Notes: generated from the sequence alone by a model not told the origin. Shown: positions 1 through 11,900, counted from the stretch's first letter. The stretch: 64,000 bases of DNA from Apteryx mantelli (GCF_036417845.1 NC_090020.1:40904425-40968424), one strand, 5' to 3'. A program made the numbers and translations.

Positions 1-1576
1 CACAAATGAAAATTAGCCAACATAAATGTATTAAACTACATGCATAACCTCCAAACTTTAACTTTTGGAACTGCACCATCCACTCTATAACAGTATATCA
101 CAAATGTACTTTTTTTACCTGTGGCTAACCAGTTTGCCAGTGTTTTTTTTCCAAGATCTGGACTGTTCAATCATAACGTCTATTCCTGTTATCATAATTG
201 GATTTTAAAAGGCAGTTCTCCTTTTCCTAAGGATAACCCAATACACCATACACAGATAACTACAAGCATGCATATGGAAAAATACAAACAAACTCAGCCT
301 CCTGAAAATTATGCCATCAAATTGCTTTGAGCAAATACTGCATCAAGATGTTTTAGAATGTATCACATTCAAAAGGGCAGTGAATAGCTGAAGCCTTCTT
401 TTCCTAACCTGTTGCTTGTGCTGCGGGTACACTGCCTCTCTTTAGTCACATCTATCACTAGAATGCCCATTAATCAAAACATGAACAATGTCAGCCAAGG
501 GGTCCAGGCAACCACGATTCTACAGATACAGAGTAAAAAGCATTGATGGAGTTCAAGATTACAGTACTTATTCACAGTTGCTTATATTCAGCCACTATAA
601 AATTCCCTTACCTCTAATTTAAAATCTGGTTTAGGTTAATAAAAAGCAAATAATTAATGATGTAAGTATATCTCTATTTCCTGGTGATTCCATTTTGTAA
701 CTCAAGACAAGTTTTTGCCCATGTCCTAGCAACATGGACAAATATTGTACTTTATCCAGTGCTCAAAATATGAGTTTCCAAAATGATACTATTCTAGTAT
801 TCAACATAATTAAAGCACGTACCTTAAGACTATCTGAATGTACAAGAGGAGAAAAAAATCTATTGAGTATAGTTAGTCTAAGCACAATAGAAGTGTGGGT
901 CAAAGAATATATGGGGTCTGTACACCTTGCTAGCACTCTTTTCTTCTGAGTACCCTACGTTTCCAAGTTTGGTTTTCCTTTTTAAAAATGTAAAAAAAAG
1001 TTAAAAAAAAAGTTTATAGACAACATTTACATATATTCTAATAAATCTCTCACTATGCTGGCAACTTCAATATTGAAAAGCTTGAGCCAATTTGAAAGTA
1101 ATTCTTAGGCTCTTCATAAGTTTACTACTGTGACTACCACTGGAACTCCCAGTGTAGCATACTAAAGGCAGAATATGTACTAAAATACAACTTGTTCTAT
1201 AACAGATTTTTATAAAAGAGAACATGAGATGTGTACATGTATGTATAAATATGCCAGCAGTGTTATTTTTTTTAGTCTGGGTTGTTTAATGTATTTCCCC
1301 ATTACTTAAGAAAAATGCCAGCCATTATGGCTAGATCCTGCAAAAGAATTACATGGGTGAATAACCATGGAGCAACATAACTACAACACATAATCTTGTG
1401 TATAGTGCTGTCATGCACGTGTGAGAAAGCTATGCAGAAGAGCCTAATTTCTACTCACAGATATAAACAAGTTTGTTAAAATGGGAGAGTTGAAGGGAAG
1501 TGTTAAGTTCCTGATGGTAATTTCATTTTAAAGGGTAAATCCCAGATTGACAGAAAAACAATAATACAGATGGGGT

Positions 1577-1620
1577 TGTATGTGTGTGCGCGCGCACGCT
1601 TGTGTGCGCATGTGCACACG
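1577..1620. repeat. Alternating TG/CG tract (Z-DNA prone)
   Basis: Forty-four bases of almost unbroken purine-pyrimidine alternation including GCGCGCGC, with one phase break at 1603-1604. CpG-containing alternation of this kind is the most favourable sequence for Z-DNA. It is intergenic and isolated in AT-rich DNA. Confidence 0.85.
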
Positions 1621-2737
1621 GGAAGAAGGGGGAGTTATCCACTAGGAGAGGCCATGTAACACATTGTATTGAGTTTAAAAGATAAAGTGAGACAACGCCT
1701 TTTTCTCCAGCGTAAACGAAGAAAAAATAATGCCAGCATTTTGACTGCAAACAAGAACTGGGGAGGAAATGGAAAGCAAAGGAAATGCTTAGAGCAAACC
1801 TTACAAACATTTTAGCCAGAAAAACAAGCATACTTTCAAGCGTTATTCAGTTATTCTTTACAAACTGAAAATCCACCAAATTCATATTCCAAATAAAACT
1901 TCTGTAAATGCTCCTTAAAATACAAAAAAATATGCTTAATGAAGGATTATCCCAACTACCAAACTATGAAAGCTAGATTGTACTTGTCTTCTCTTTGGTA
2001 ACTGTAAAATCTTCATACCTGTGAAGGAAGCACTTGCAACTTTATCTTAGAAGATGAAATTACAATTACACCTTAGACAGGTAAGCAGCTGGTGATATTT
2101 CTACTACAGTAATTGATAGATTCTCTCTCAGTTAAAAACTCTCTTGGGACTTTAAATCAATAAGTTATCTGATGCATATGTTCTATTTTAATGTTTCCAA
2201 TAATTCCACTGTGCAAATAAATCTACTACATAACGACATTTGCATTCAAAGAGAATTCCCTTGTGTTTATTATGCACCTGCTCCATGTAAGCTTATCTCC
2301 TCTGCCTTCTTTGAGAGACAAAATACATCTGCCAGAAAAAGTGCAACCCTAGACACAACCCTCCAAGTCCTCTTGCTGATATCTAAGAAAACGTGTTTAT
2401 TTCCTTTAATTTAGTTATGGTCCTCTTTTGACAGAGGTTGAAAAGAACAACTACATTCCCTTCCAAGATCTCATGTTTAAAAAAATTGTTGAGAAGTATA
2501 TTTTTTTCATCTTACCAGTGAAAATATACATTTCAATTGTATAAAATCACTGTATTTTCCAAGTCATATACAGTAAAGCATGGGCAAACTGGTTCCTCAC
2601 AAATATTTTAAGCTGAAAAATATAAAAATTTCTTTATTTTACTTAACATTAACTAACATGGTTGCAAGAGGAAGGAGGAGGAGAGAGGGAAGAACCTGAA
2701 ATTTTACTTTTAACTGTACCCTGAAATAGTTGTATGT

Positions 2738-3645
2738 TTATTCTAATAAAGTTGAAATCAAAATGGTAGGTTCTCCCCTCGCTTTTTCTCCTCGCTCCTG
2801 TAACCACGTTAGCAATTTATGGATTGCTCCTGGAGCTTCAAGAGGGGAATGAGGGACAGACAGTGGTGGAAATAAAGCTCTACTTGCATGTCCCATCAGG
2901 TCAGCTGAAGTGTTTAAGAATAGGGTAAGGGGAGAAAATACGCTGCAGCCCACAAAGCCCATTGGAACTAATCCTCCTTGTGCCAGTGACGCACAGTATA
3001 CTGATATCTGTATCACCATTCCAACTACACACAACGCCAAATGATGCACAACTGCATGTACCAATATTTCTGCGTTATTCTCGGTATGACTCTTGTGCTG
3101 TTCTCTGTGACAGCTGTGCCCCCCACACAGGGCTGCTTCTGGCTCAGTGCTTCCATGACTTGCTAGTATCTCTTCAGTGCCGACAGAGTGCTACCTGCAC
3201 GTCTCCATCTCAGAGGACAGAAACTAGAACGATTGCAGCGGGGCTGTCATGCTTTCCTCTTCCTGCTTCAGATCAGCAAAGTGTTCAAGCAGGGCACAGC
3301 TGCTGAGGATGTGGATACAAGAGGCCCAGGAAGTCCTGGAAGAGGACTGTGTGAGAATGAGAGCCATACCAGCACGAGTAGTATCATACCTCAGGTACAT
3401 GGAGGAAGAGGTGATCCCAACATACCAGAGCCACCTTGTGCTACAGACTTTACCATGGGGACAGGTTTCAGCTCCCAGAAAGACCAGACAATTGGGAAGC
3501 AGAAGCGCAGTAAGAGAGACTTCAGTTCCTTGAAACTCTGGTGATGCCTTGTCAGAAATGATTACATAATATGAAGATATTTGGTGCCAAGGTGATACTA
3601 TTATGGGTTTCAGAATCATGAAAAAAAATAAAGAAAAAATAAATC
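2738..3645 (+). pseudogene. Possible decayed retrocopy with A-rich tail (unidentified)
   Basis: Several frames of 94-131 codons crowd a 0.9-kb GC-richer patch amid AT-rich DNA. The most protein-like is the plus-strand frame at 3249-3533, which contains an amphipathic stretch RMWIQEAQEVLEEDCVRMR followed by AIPARVVSYLRYMEEEVIP. A second plus frame (3188-3544) overlaps it. After the frames, at 3617-3644, comes an A-rich tail with two AATAAA motifs, as in a processed copy of a plus-strand transcript. I do not recognise the parent protein, and the left boundary and insertion duplication are not visible. The alternative is chance open frames in a GC-richer patch. Confidence 0.3.
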
Positions 3646-5025
3646 ACTTATTCCCCGCACTCAAAGGAGGAACTGCATCTTCAAAGACACCATTCAGTCA
3701 CCTTGTCCAACTGGTCTATCTTTTTACATGTGGCTTTTTGTAAACTTAGAAGCGGTCTCAAAAGAAATCAAGTCATACTTACTATGTCATTTTCTCTTAT
3801 TACAGAAAAAATTTTGGTAAGTTTCTGTTTAATATAAATTTACTACCTACTATGTGATCTGCTTATCTGAAAGACTGCCTATCTCCTTATTCTAAAACGC
3901 CACTTAAAATAGCACAGCCCACTCACTCAAGCAAGGAGTTCCTAACAGGCCAGTTCCTTAGAGTCTCCTCAGATTAGGAGATCACTCTCCACTGCCCAGC
4001 TCCTCTGAAGTGGTTCTATTTTATCTGTCTTTTGGCCAAACTACAAGCCACATTTGCTTTCTGCAGCACATTGAGTCAAGGACAGAGATTAGAAATCATA
4101 AAGATCTGAAAGATGACTGAACTGCTGGGTTATGATGTGGTTAATGATTGGGTGAAAAAGATGACCCTGTTTGCATAGGTCAGTTTTTGACATGCGAAAA
4201 TGTGCAGAAATTAAATATACCACAATTTATGAAGAGTGCTGAAAATTATTCCTTTTTACACTAGGCATGGGTGCTAAGCCTCTGTGCTAACTGAATGGAT
4301 GTGTAAAGGAAAAAAGACATAATACTGAAAGCATAACTACAGTGGTGAGATAGAGGGGTTTTTGACAATAAGTTAGCTTAAACTCTAATTTTATTATTCA
4401 CATAAAAAGTCTTTCTGAATGTGTCTAAACTCCCTCTTGAGGGACACCTCAACCCTGCTCTTAAAATCAGATTTTAAGTTTAGTTGCAAAAACCTCAAAG
4501 TGTGGCCCCAGATACAGCACACACAGGCATACTCACACCCTTAGTGTTAAAGAGAAAACTGGGTGGCTTACCATGCTACCGGGCAGCTCCGTGAGCTATT
4601 TGCAGGGGATCTTTGGCTGAAAGAGCTCACGTTTATGGGTGGTAGTAAGGTGATGAATCATATTATTTGTGGCTCCTTAGGAGTATATACAGTACACATA
4701 CTCACTGAACTTGCTTAGGGGAGGATCCCATGAAAGTCTGCAACAGCACACTGTACAATGACTTCAAAACATGCACATAATTGAACATAATTACTAGTTG
4801 CAGGATCAGAGCTATTTGCACAAGACAGAAAATCCTTTTTATTTTCCAATGCTATGATTGTATTCCTCTCTTCAGCTTTTTAAATATCATGAATGGGTCC
4901 AACAATCCTGTGATTTGCTTCAGAATATTTTTTAACTTTTCTGGTTACTTTTTGTGGTTGGATTGTTTAGGTAGACAATGAGGCCATGCTTCCAAGATTT
5001 TCTATGGAACCATAAGGACTAGGAG

Positions 5026-5075
5026 GGCGGGTTTTTTGTGGGTTTTTTGTTTGTTTTGGTTTTTTTTTTTTTTTT
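5026..5075 (+). repeat. G/T-rich low-complexity tract ending in T16
   Basis: GGGCGGG and repeated GTTTTTT/GTTTG units end in a pure T run at 5060-5075, about 600 bases before the CpG island begins. It could be the reverse of a retrotransposed A tail, but no element body was recognised beside it. Confidence 0.8.
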
Positions 5076-6413
5076 GGAGAAGCACTTGTGACCGATTAAT
5101 CTGTCTCTTAAAGCTGTGGCTTTAAGCCAAACATCGCAAATCCCATGAGGTGATAACACTGACAATGAAACCTGAGACTATTCGGGAACTAATCTCTATT
5201 CAGAACAATCAGGTTCTGATCCTGAAGCTTTTCTTCATATAAAATGCATCTGCTCACATAAAAAAAACTCTCATTGATATCAGTAGGAAAAAGAGGTTTG
5301 ATCTCTGGTGTTGCAAAAACAAACTCCTGGACTGACCAAAGTGTAACCGAAAACGCAGTTTTTCTAACAGGTAACTTAGTATTTGCTTCCATTAACGTTT
5401 CCCTGCAGTTATAAACAGGCAACTTCCACTTAATTCTCTTTTAAAATTTAATATGCGCTAGTGAAACACATACGGTGCTTAAGGCTATTTCCCCACAAGA
5501 GACGTCTGGCTCTGAACAGAACAGAAATAAATTTGCATTGGCTTCAGATTTCACAGAGAAGCTGCACTAGAATGATTTTTACAGTGGCACTTCGGAGAAC
5601 TGACATCATGTATATACTTAGCTCTAATAAAATCCCTCACATTCAGCCCTGATTTCACTGGGAAAGCACTTCCCCGGGGCCGGCTGGCAGCGCTCCCCGT
5701 CAGGAGAAGGGGCTCGCTCCCCCAGCCCGGCCGGGCTCCCCTTGCCGCCGCCGCGGCAGCCCGGCTCGCCCTTGCCCCACGGGAACGGCCCTGACACGAA
5801 AAGCCGACTACCGCGCCGGGCACCAGCCCAGCCCGCCCCGGCCGCCAACGGTCACCGCTGCCGGCACCCCCGCCCCCCGCGGGGCTCCGCGGCGCCCACG
5901 CGGCGCGCGCTCCGCGCCCCGCCGGGGGGACGGCGTCGGCGGCAGCAACGCAGCCCCCGCCGCGGGCAGCCGCCGCGGGTCCCGGCGCCCCCCGCCCGCC
6001 CCGCTGCAGCGCCGCCGCGGTCGGGCGCCGTCCTCCCCCCTCACCTCACCTCACCCCTCCGCGCCGCGCCGCGCCGCTCGGACGCGGCCGTTTAACGGCA
6101 GCCGCTGGGTGATGGAGAAGGAGAAGGACCCAGGTGCCGCCTCTCGGCTGCCTCCCGCCGCCACCGCCGCCGCCGCCGCTCCCCTCCGGTGCGGGGCTTC
6201 CGCAGCGCCCCGCTCCCCTCTACGCTCCCGCGGGCGGGGAGTGCCGCCCCTCGCCTGCCCCTCCCTCAGCCCCTACCCCTTCCACCGGCGAGCGGCCCCG
6301 CCGCAAACTTGGCGGAGGCCGCCTGGCCGGGGCTGCCGCGGGACGGGACTCACCGCGTCCCCGCCGGCCGGCCGAGCGCTCCGCGGGGCAGGCGGCGCCG
6401 CCGCTCGCTCCTC

Positions 6414-6440
6414 CGGCGGCGGCGGCGGCGGCAGCGGCGG
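6414..6440. repeat. (CGG)6 followed by a G run
   Basis: Six CGG units at 6414-6431, then CAGCGG and a run of about ten G. The G-rich strand is a candidate for quadruplex folding. A separate interrupted (CCG) run lies at about 6155-6180. Both are inside the CpG island and would be length-variable. Confidence 0.8.
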
Positions 6441-6515
6441 GGGGGGGGCAGGACGCCGGCGGGGGGACGCGGCGCGGCGCGGCTCCGTGAGGCGGCCGTC
6501 GGCTGCCTCGCTGCC

Positions 6516-6523
6516 TGCGTCAC
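6516..6523. promoter_or_regulatory. CRE-like site TGCGTCAC
   Basis: This contains the CREB/ATF half-site GTCA within TGCGTCAC, seven of eight bases of the full TGACGTCA when read with one gap-free mismatch. It is embedded in the CpG island, near a GGCCATT motif similar to a YY1 core (6534-6540). A promoter role is inferred from context. Confidence 0.35.
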
Positions 6524-6589
6524 AATAACGCCGCGGCCATTCCGTGCTCCTGGATCTCGGGGCGCTGGGGAGGGCGCGGGGGGCGCCTC

Positions 6590-6597
6590 CACGTGAC
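6590..6597. promoter_or_regulatory. E-box CACGTGAC (USF/TFE3/MITF-type)
   Basis: A perfect CACGTG palindrome with the flanking AC that gives GTCACGTG on the minus strand, the high-affinity form bound by USF and the TFE/MITF family. It lies inside the CpG island, about 70 bases from the CRE-like site. Confidence 0.5.
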
Positions 6598-7169
6598 CAG
6601 CGCGCGAGGCGCAGCCGTTGGGGGCGGGGGGCGGGAGTGCGCGCTCCCCCCGCCCTCCCACCTCCGCCGTGCTGAGGCGGCCCCCGCCCCCCTGGGCCGC
6701 CCCCTCGCTCTGTGCCCGGGGCGCTCCCCCGCCCCCCCGCAGTAACGGCTGCCTCCGAGCGGGGCCGGGGCCGGACGGTCGCCGGGGGCCCGCAGCCGCC
6801 TTCGCCCGGGGCGGGGGCCGCCCTGCCTCGATGCCCGCACGCCACACTCGTGCCGCCCTCGGGTCTGTCGAGGAAGCGGCGCTCTCTTCTTTTAAGAAAG
6901 GCACTTAACAAAACGTGCTAAAAGCAGTAGGTGTATCCTCCCGTGCTGCAATTTGTTGGCAACATCCCACGTTTTTTTTATACGTGTGTAAAAAGCCACC
7001 CCAAACACGCGAAAATACGATGCTGTTGTATAAAATATTAAGCACACGGCACTGCGCTGCACTAAAAATACCTGAAAATATTGAGCTCAGTTCGTTCACA
7101 TCTGTTTAAAATAAAACCTTGCTTTTCTGGTCTACTATAAAACCTGGAAAGCGCACATCTCTGCTCGCT

Positions 7170-7460
7170 TCCAGTTCGTGCGGATGGAGCTAGCTGGCGG
7201 CAGCGGCACGACCCGTTGCATCGGCCTCGTCCTACCTGCCGCTGTGAGAAAGCCGGGCTGCGCTTCACCCTGCGGGGCCAGCGCGGCCCCGAGCGCGGCC
7301 CCGAGCGCGGCTTCTGCGCGGCTTCTGCACCCGCTGCTCCGCGCTGGGGCTTCTGCCGCGGACGAGCCAGGTGCCTCCAGCGGCAGCGCTGCGGGAGGGG
7401 GATGTTCACCCGAGCAGCGTCCTGCCACCACGACGTCTGACGGGAACGGGAAAGCGGCAG
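7170..7460. promoter_or_regulatory. Second, smaller CpG-rich cluster
   Basis: About 290 bases of renewed high GC and CpG content follow a 270-base AT-richer gap after the main island. It contains two 12-bp units (GCGCGGCCCCGA at 7281-7292 and 7293-7304), then two 11-bp units (GCGCGGCTTCT at 7305-7315 and 7316-7326). It may be the shore of the same promoter or an alternative or divergent start. A 180-codon plus-strand frame crosses it and runs into AT-rich sequence with no coding look. Confidence 0.5.
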
Positions 7461-8394
7461 AAAAGCGAACCTTTGGCTGTGCTGGAGGGTCTTTTACATG
7501 CGTTTCTCCTCGTTTTCATAATTCACTGTTGGCCTTTCTGTGCCGTGTTTTCACAGCATTAACGGGGATTTTTTTCGCCTCGTGTTCTTATGCACATTTT
7601 CCGTCCTGCCTCTTAAATGTTCCCTTTTTATACCTTTCCTTCTCTTTTCCCCTCCCCCTTTTTGTGTGCATTTACATTTCAAAAGATAAATCGGAACCTC
7701 TTAGATTGTCTTTTCTCTGATAAGCAAATATTGCAAAAAACCCCCCGAAGATGTGAGTAGTAAATTAAAGTGAATTTATGCTAGTTCGGCATTATGGAGA
7801 ACTATTGTCCACAGAACAAATACAGCACACTCAGCAGTACTGCAAGTATGCCCACATCAGTCAGCTCCTAACACTGTTTTGGATGAATATCTCCGGAAAC
7901 GGGGAAAACACTTCAGTGTCCAACTCACTGGGTCTCTGTCCTTCCTATGGGGATTTGTAATGAAGCCACTAATCATAGCATGCCTGTTGGGCATAAAAAA
8001 GCAATCGCTAACTCCCACTTCCACTTAATCCTGAGACACAGTCATTAGACAGTAACAACCCCGAGACACCGTTCATCTGAACCCAGAGACTTGGAGATGA
8101 AAGGCAACACAGTACTTCGTGGTATTTCCCTCGAGCTATCTAGGCACTGCAACTTCATGTATTTTCAGATATTTTTCAGCTCATTTGATACCTTGCCCAA
8201 AGATGGAAACGCTGTTATATTTCTTTCTTCTTAAACCACATTTTTAAGATGTGTTAAAAGGAAACTTGAATGTGGATTACAGTGAATCTAACCACCTACA
8301 CCAGGCAAGCATACAGGGAACAGCACTATCTTAAGCACCATAAAAATGGTCTATGTTGATTGAGGCTGAGGAGGTTAAAAGGTTTATTTTGGAA

Positions 8395-8424
8395 ATGTCT
8401 TTTGCTTTTATGTCTTTTGCTTTT
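8395..8424 (+). repeat. 15-bp perfect tandem duplication
   Basis: ATGTCTTTTGCTTTT occurs twice head-to-tail. A recent slippage or duplication event in intergenic DNA. Confidence 0.95.
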
Positions 8425-8867
8425 ATGAGAGGGTATATTTGGACACTGCATGTTTCACACTTGTACATATATGGAGATTAAGTAACCATTTGGGGTATTT
8501 GTAATGCATTTGATTAGGTGGTTTTCTAAAGGAATGTCGGTCAGCTGTGTGTGATTAAATGGTTTGATAGGAATGCAGGTCAACTCCAGAACACAATGTC
8601 ATATAGGAGTATGGCCTGCTTGAAGAACAGCATTGATGAAAAAACAAAACCAGAAAAACCTTATTTTAATTTAGAGGCTATAAATACCATCCATATGCAA
8701 ATACAGCCTGTTAGATAAAAGCCTGCCAAGTGTCTTTGTATGTGTTATTTATGATAGTATCTCAATTAGAGCTGATACCCCTGTTTATATATCCACTTCT
8801 GAACTTATTGCTGGAAATTTTGTTTGAATAAGAAGTGCTGATTAGGCTATATGCCTGCACAAAAAGT

Positions 8868-8908
8868 AAATTATGATATACAAGTTCAGTTCTTGTACAT
8901 CATAATTT
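8868..8908. other. Near-perfect inverted repeat (17-bp arms, 7-base loop)
   Basis: AAATTATGATATACAAG (8868-8884) and CTTGTACATCATAATTT (8892-8908) are reverse complements with one mismatch, separated by TTCAGTT. As RNA or single-stranded DNA it folds into a 17-pair hairpin. It is shorter than a usual microRNA precursor. A transposon-end relic is another possibility. Confidence 0.9.
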
Positions 8909-11900
8909 CAGGATGTATTTATTTTTACTGCCAATTACATGGCACCATCATTATTTTTGTCTAAAAGAAAATCACTGGACATTAGCTCTGTTTTTACCAC
9001 ATGCACAAATAGATACAAAATTTTGCTGAAATATAAGCATCTTCTCATCTGTAACCTTATTCACAAAGGAGAAAGACGGATTGAAAATGTGTTGCACATT
9101 GTTTTTCCAGAAAGCTTCTCCAGGATCATTTCACGGTTTTTGAACCTCAGTATTCCTACCCAATGAAGCTGAGGCTGGTATTTGCATAACTATAAAGCTT
9201 GTGGTTGGATGCATGCAGGAAAAGCCAGATCCTTTGCAGACAAGCACCACCTTGCAGAACTGAACTCTGTGGCCCTCGTCAAGTGCCAATGGAAGTCGGT
9301 AGCAATCACAGCAATCCTTCCACTGATATTAATGAAAGTAGGGAAAACTGTCCATTAGTTTTGAAACTCCTATTAGAGACAACCTTGAAGTAGATTTAAC
9401 AGCAAATGCTGTACTGCTTGCTAATACTGCCCATGAAGGCATGAGCATATTTCGGTTAAGGAGCGAAGCCCATATAGAAATGTCTTGCAAGAGCTCTGCT
9501 ATTCTTGTGCAGGACCAACTCCAGTTCCTCTACATTTGTTTCTGGAAATGCGCAGCAATCCTGAGGTGGCAAAGGTGAGGACGAATGGAAAGGAGGCAGC
9601 TGGACCTTGAAGAGATGACCCCTGTACGGTGCAGTACATGGCCACTTTTCTTCAGTGCAGCTTGATTACAGCAAGGCTGGGAATCAGCGTTCTGTTGTAT
9701 AGGTAAACAGCTACTAAAGCCCTAGGGATTTTCAAGTACTTCATATACAAAGGCAGCCTGTGGACTTCCAGATGGTGACCTAGAATTGCTGGGGTGTGAT
9801 ATCCCCACTAAAGAACATCACCTATAGTATCATATTAAGTGAAAAGTAGCAACTACCATGTATCTGCTGAAATGACAAAGAGCAAAATTTTAACTTCGTC
9901 ATATGATGATCTATGATGACTTATGGTCATTTAGAGCAGTCATTGTGGCATTTAAATGTTCTCTTTAAATAAGATCCCATCCAGCTATGAGGGTCAGTAA
10001 GAATAGCTCCCATTCTGAAAGCATTACACAATTTATGTACTCATTTCAAAACAGTGAGCCCAAAGCAGGTGCATTGTTCCTACCTTCAGTTTCTGAGCAG
10101 AGATAAATGGGACACAGATCCCAGTTAATCTTACTTTAAATTTCCAAAAGTAATTCTCAGTTTTTCCCACCTTCTTTTTTTTTCATACTTTTTTTTCATT
10201 CATTTCAATATTTTCATCAAATATTGTACTCAGTTTGGAAAGACATTTCCATTCTGAAAAGCATGTAAACATACAGCAAATATATGTAGAGGCATCGTTC
10301 TGTTTGATTAAGAGAACAAAGAAAACATGTCATAAGCTACTAGAAGTACTGACTGGCTGTTGTTTAGCTTACATTACAACAAACAGTCTCATTTCATGAA
10401 TCTGATGGTAGACTTATTTTTCAGCATGTAAGTGCTACATCTGAAGGAACCATGAGACTATGTATCTGGGACTGCAATAAAAATGAATTATTTTTCTGCC
10501 GTGTTTTTGTACTATTTTTCATGTTGCTCATAATGTCTGAACCTGATCTGTTAGCCCACACTGAGGCAATCTGCTGTCAATAAATTTCAGAGAGCAAGAA
10601 GCTGCCTTGAAAAGAATGCAGGGTGGATCCCCATTCATAAGGAAAAATGGGATTAAGAAAACTTGAATAATTAATTTGAAAGCATCTTTTAATGCATACA
10701 GCTTTGCTTCTGGGATTGTGCATGAAGGTATTTTCTGCAATCTTAAGAGGTCATTTACTTGGCAACTAGCGTGAGGGAAGAAATCTCAAACGTGGGTTTT
10801 ATTAAATATTTACTGACTTGACATATTCTGTTGTGTGAATCATACAGAGAATTTTACAACATGAGATCCAAGCTCCTGCTCACACACTTAGCAGAACTGT
10901 GCAGGAGAACTGAACATAATACATACGGTTGAAAAGCTAGCACATGGCATTACTGGATCAAAAGGTCAGAAAAAATTATCATAATCAGCTACTCTAGCTT
11001 CTGGCATAAAAGCCCATAATTCCTGTCTGAACTAGAGAATATTTTTCAGAAAGTGATCTAATCCTGATCACTGCGCTCCTAACTACTTTGTTGTAATGGA
11101 TAATTAGCTTCACTGCTAAATTATGTATGCTGGGTCCAATTTCTAGCTTGGCTCTTTGAGTCAAAACTCTGACACTGATTTTAGTTACACTTTTGCCTAC
11201 TGTAAAAACAAAACTCTGTTCTCAAGAATTTCCTTACCATTCATATATTTCCAGTATATCTTCAAGCCACCTTTCAAAAGTTTTTGGGGTAGACAAGTAA
11301 ATTATTCATTTGAACTTCCTGAGACTGACAAGCCCACAACTTTGAATTTGTGAATATTTGAAGTTGCAGATTTTCATTTGGAAAATAAATCTTGACAAAC
11401 TGGAAAAAGTTTTAAGTGTAGTCCTCAAAACAAGTTACAGACAGTAACATATCTCCTTTCTTCTATTTGATATTCCTCTGCTAGCTATACAAAGATCACA
11501 TGTGGATACAGCCACACAAACAGGTTGCCACAAGATAAACTGACTGGACCCTGAATTAACAGATCATATCTTCTATTCCGTAACTCTCCTGGTGTAGCTT
11601 CTTCTCTCTCCAGTTGTAAACCCAGATTGCTCACTATGGGAATGCTCTCTCGCCAAGGGGCAGGTGGGCTTGCATTTACCAGAAAACAAGGGCACACACG
11701 CAAGCAGATCTTGCAAAGCAGCTGAATCCTGTAAGTTCCTATATTAGTTTATGGCATCTAACTAGCTCGTGGGAATTCCTTCACTTAGCAACTAGGTTAT
11801 ACCGGGAATACATGTGCAGGTCGTTGTCAAGTTTTACATTCAGCTTTCCTCCCATCCTGTATGTATGACCTGCATTCTTTGATATGACCTCATTAGAGAA

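Larger units (their letters stand above)
1..5659. other. Intergenic or first-intron sequence left of the CpG island
   Basis: AT-rich sequence with no recognised exon. If the CpG island is the SNCAIP promoter, this would be its first intron. I looked on the minus strand for a SNCAIP-like start exon and saw none. It holds only the simple repeats and the possible retrocopy listed separately. Confidence 0.6.
6354..6590 (-). other. Putative non-coding first exon with strong donor
   Basis: On the minus strand the sequence downstream of the E-box and CRE-like site runs to GCG followed by GTGAGT at 6353-6348, a strong 5' splice site. An untranslated first exon ending at 6354 would suit a CpG-island gene whose coding exons lie beyond the left edge. 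The upstream boundary is a guess from the positions of the E-box and CRE. Open frames across it exist in several registers because GC-rich sequence lacks stops, and none looks coding. Confidence 0.3.
5660..6905. promoter_or_regulatory. CpG island, likely promoter (SNCAIP candidate, leftward)
   Basis: Base composition switches abruptly from AT-rich to very GC- and CpG-rich, with G runs, CCG/CGG repeats, an E-box (CACGTG, 6590-6595) and a CRE-like TGCGTCAC (6516-6523). No TATA box is evident. This is typical of a vertebrate CpG-island promoter. Direction: the minus strand has a strong splice donor (GCG then GTGAGT, 6353-6348) and further GTGAGG donors near 6040-6052, so leftward transcription is favoured. 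In other vertebrates SNCAIP lies next to ZNF474 in the same orientation, which would place its 5' end here. That assignment is synteny-based: no SNCAIP coding exon was recognised in the window. Confidence 0.75.

Noticed and set aside
1523..1831. 102-codon minus-strand frame with a hydrophobic start
   Set aside because: It crosses the TG/CG alternating tract, which explains its histidine-threonine-alanine part. No other support.
5742..6911. Many long frames on both strands in the CpG island (up to 212 codons)
   Set aside because: GC-rich sequence lacks stop codons. The frames overlap in all registers, are proline/arginine/alanine/glycine-rich, and contain no domain or splice logic.
7178..7720. 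180-codon plus-strand frame crossing the second CpG cluster
   Set aside because: The first half is alanine/glycine-rich CpG translation and the second half is AT-rich hydrophobic noise. No motif and no coherent composition.
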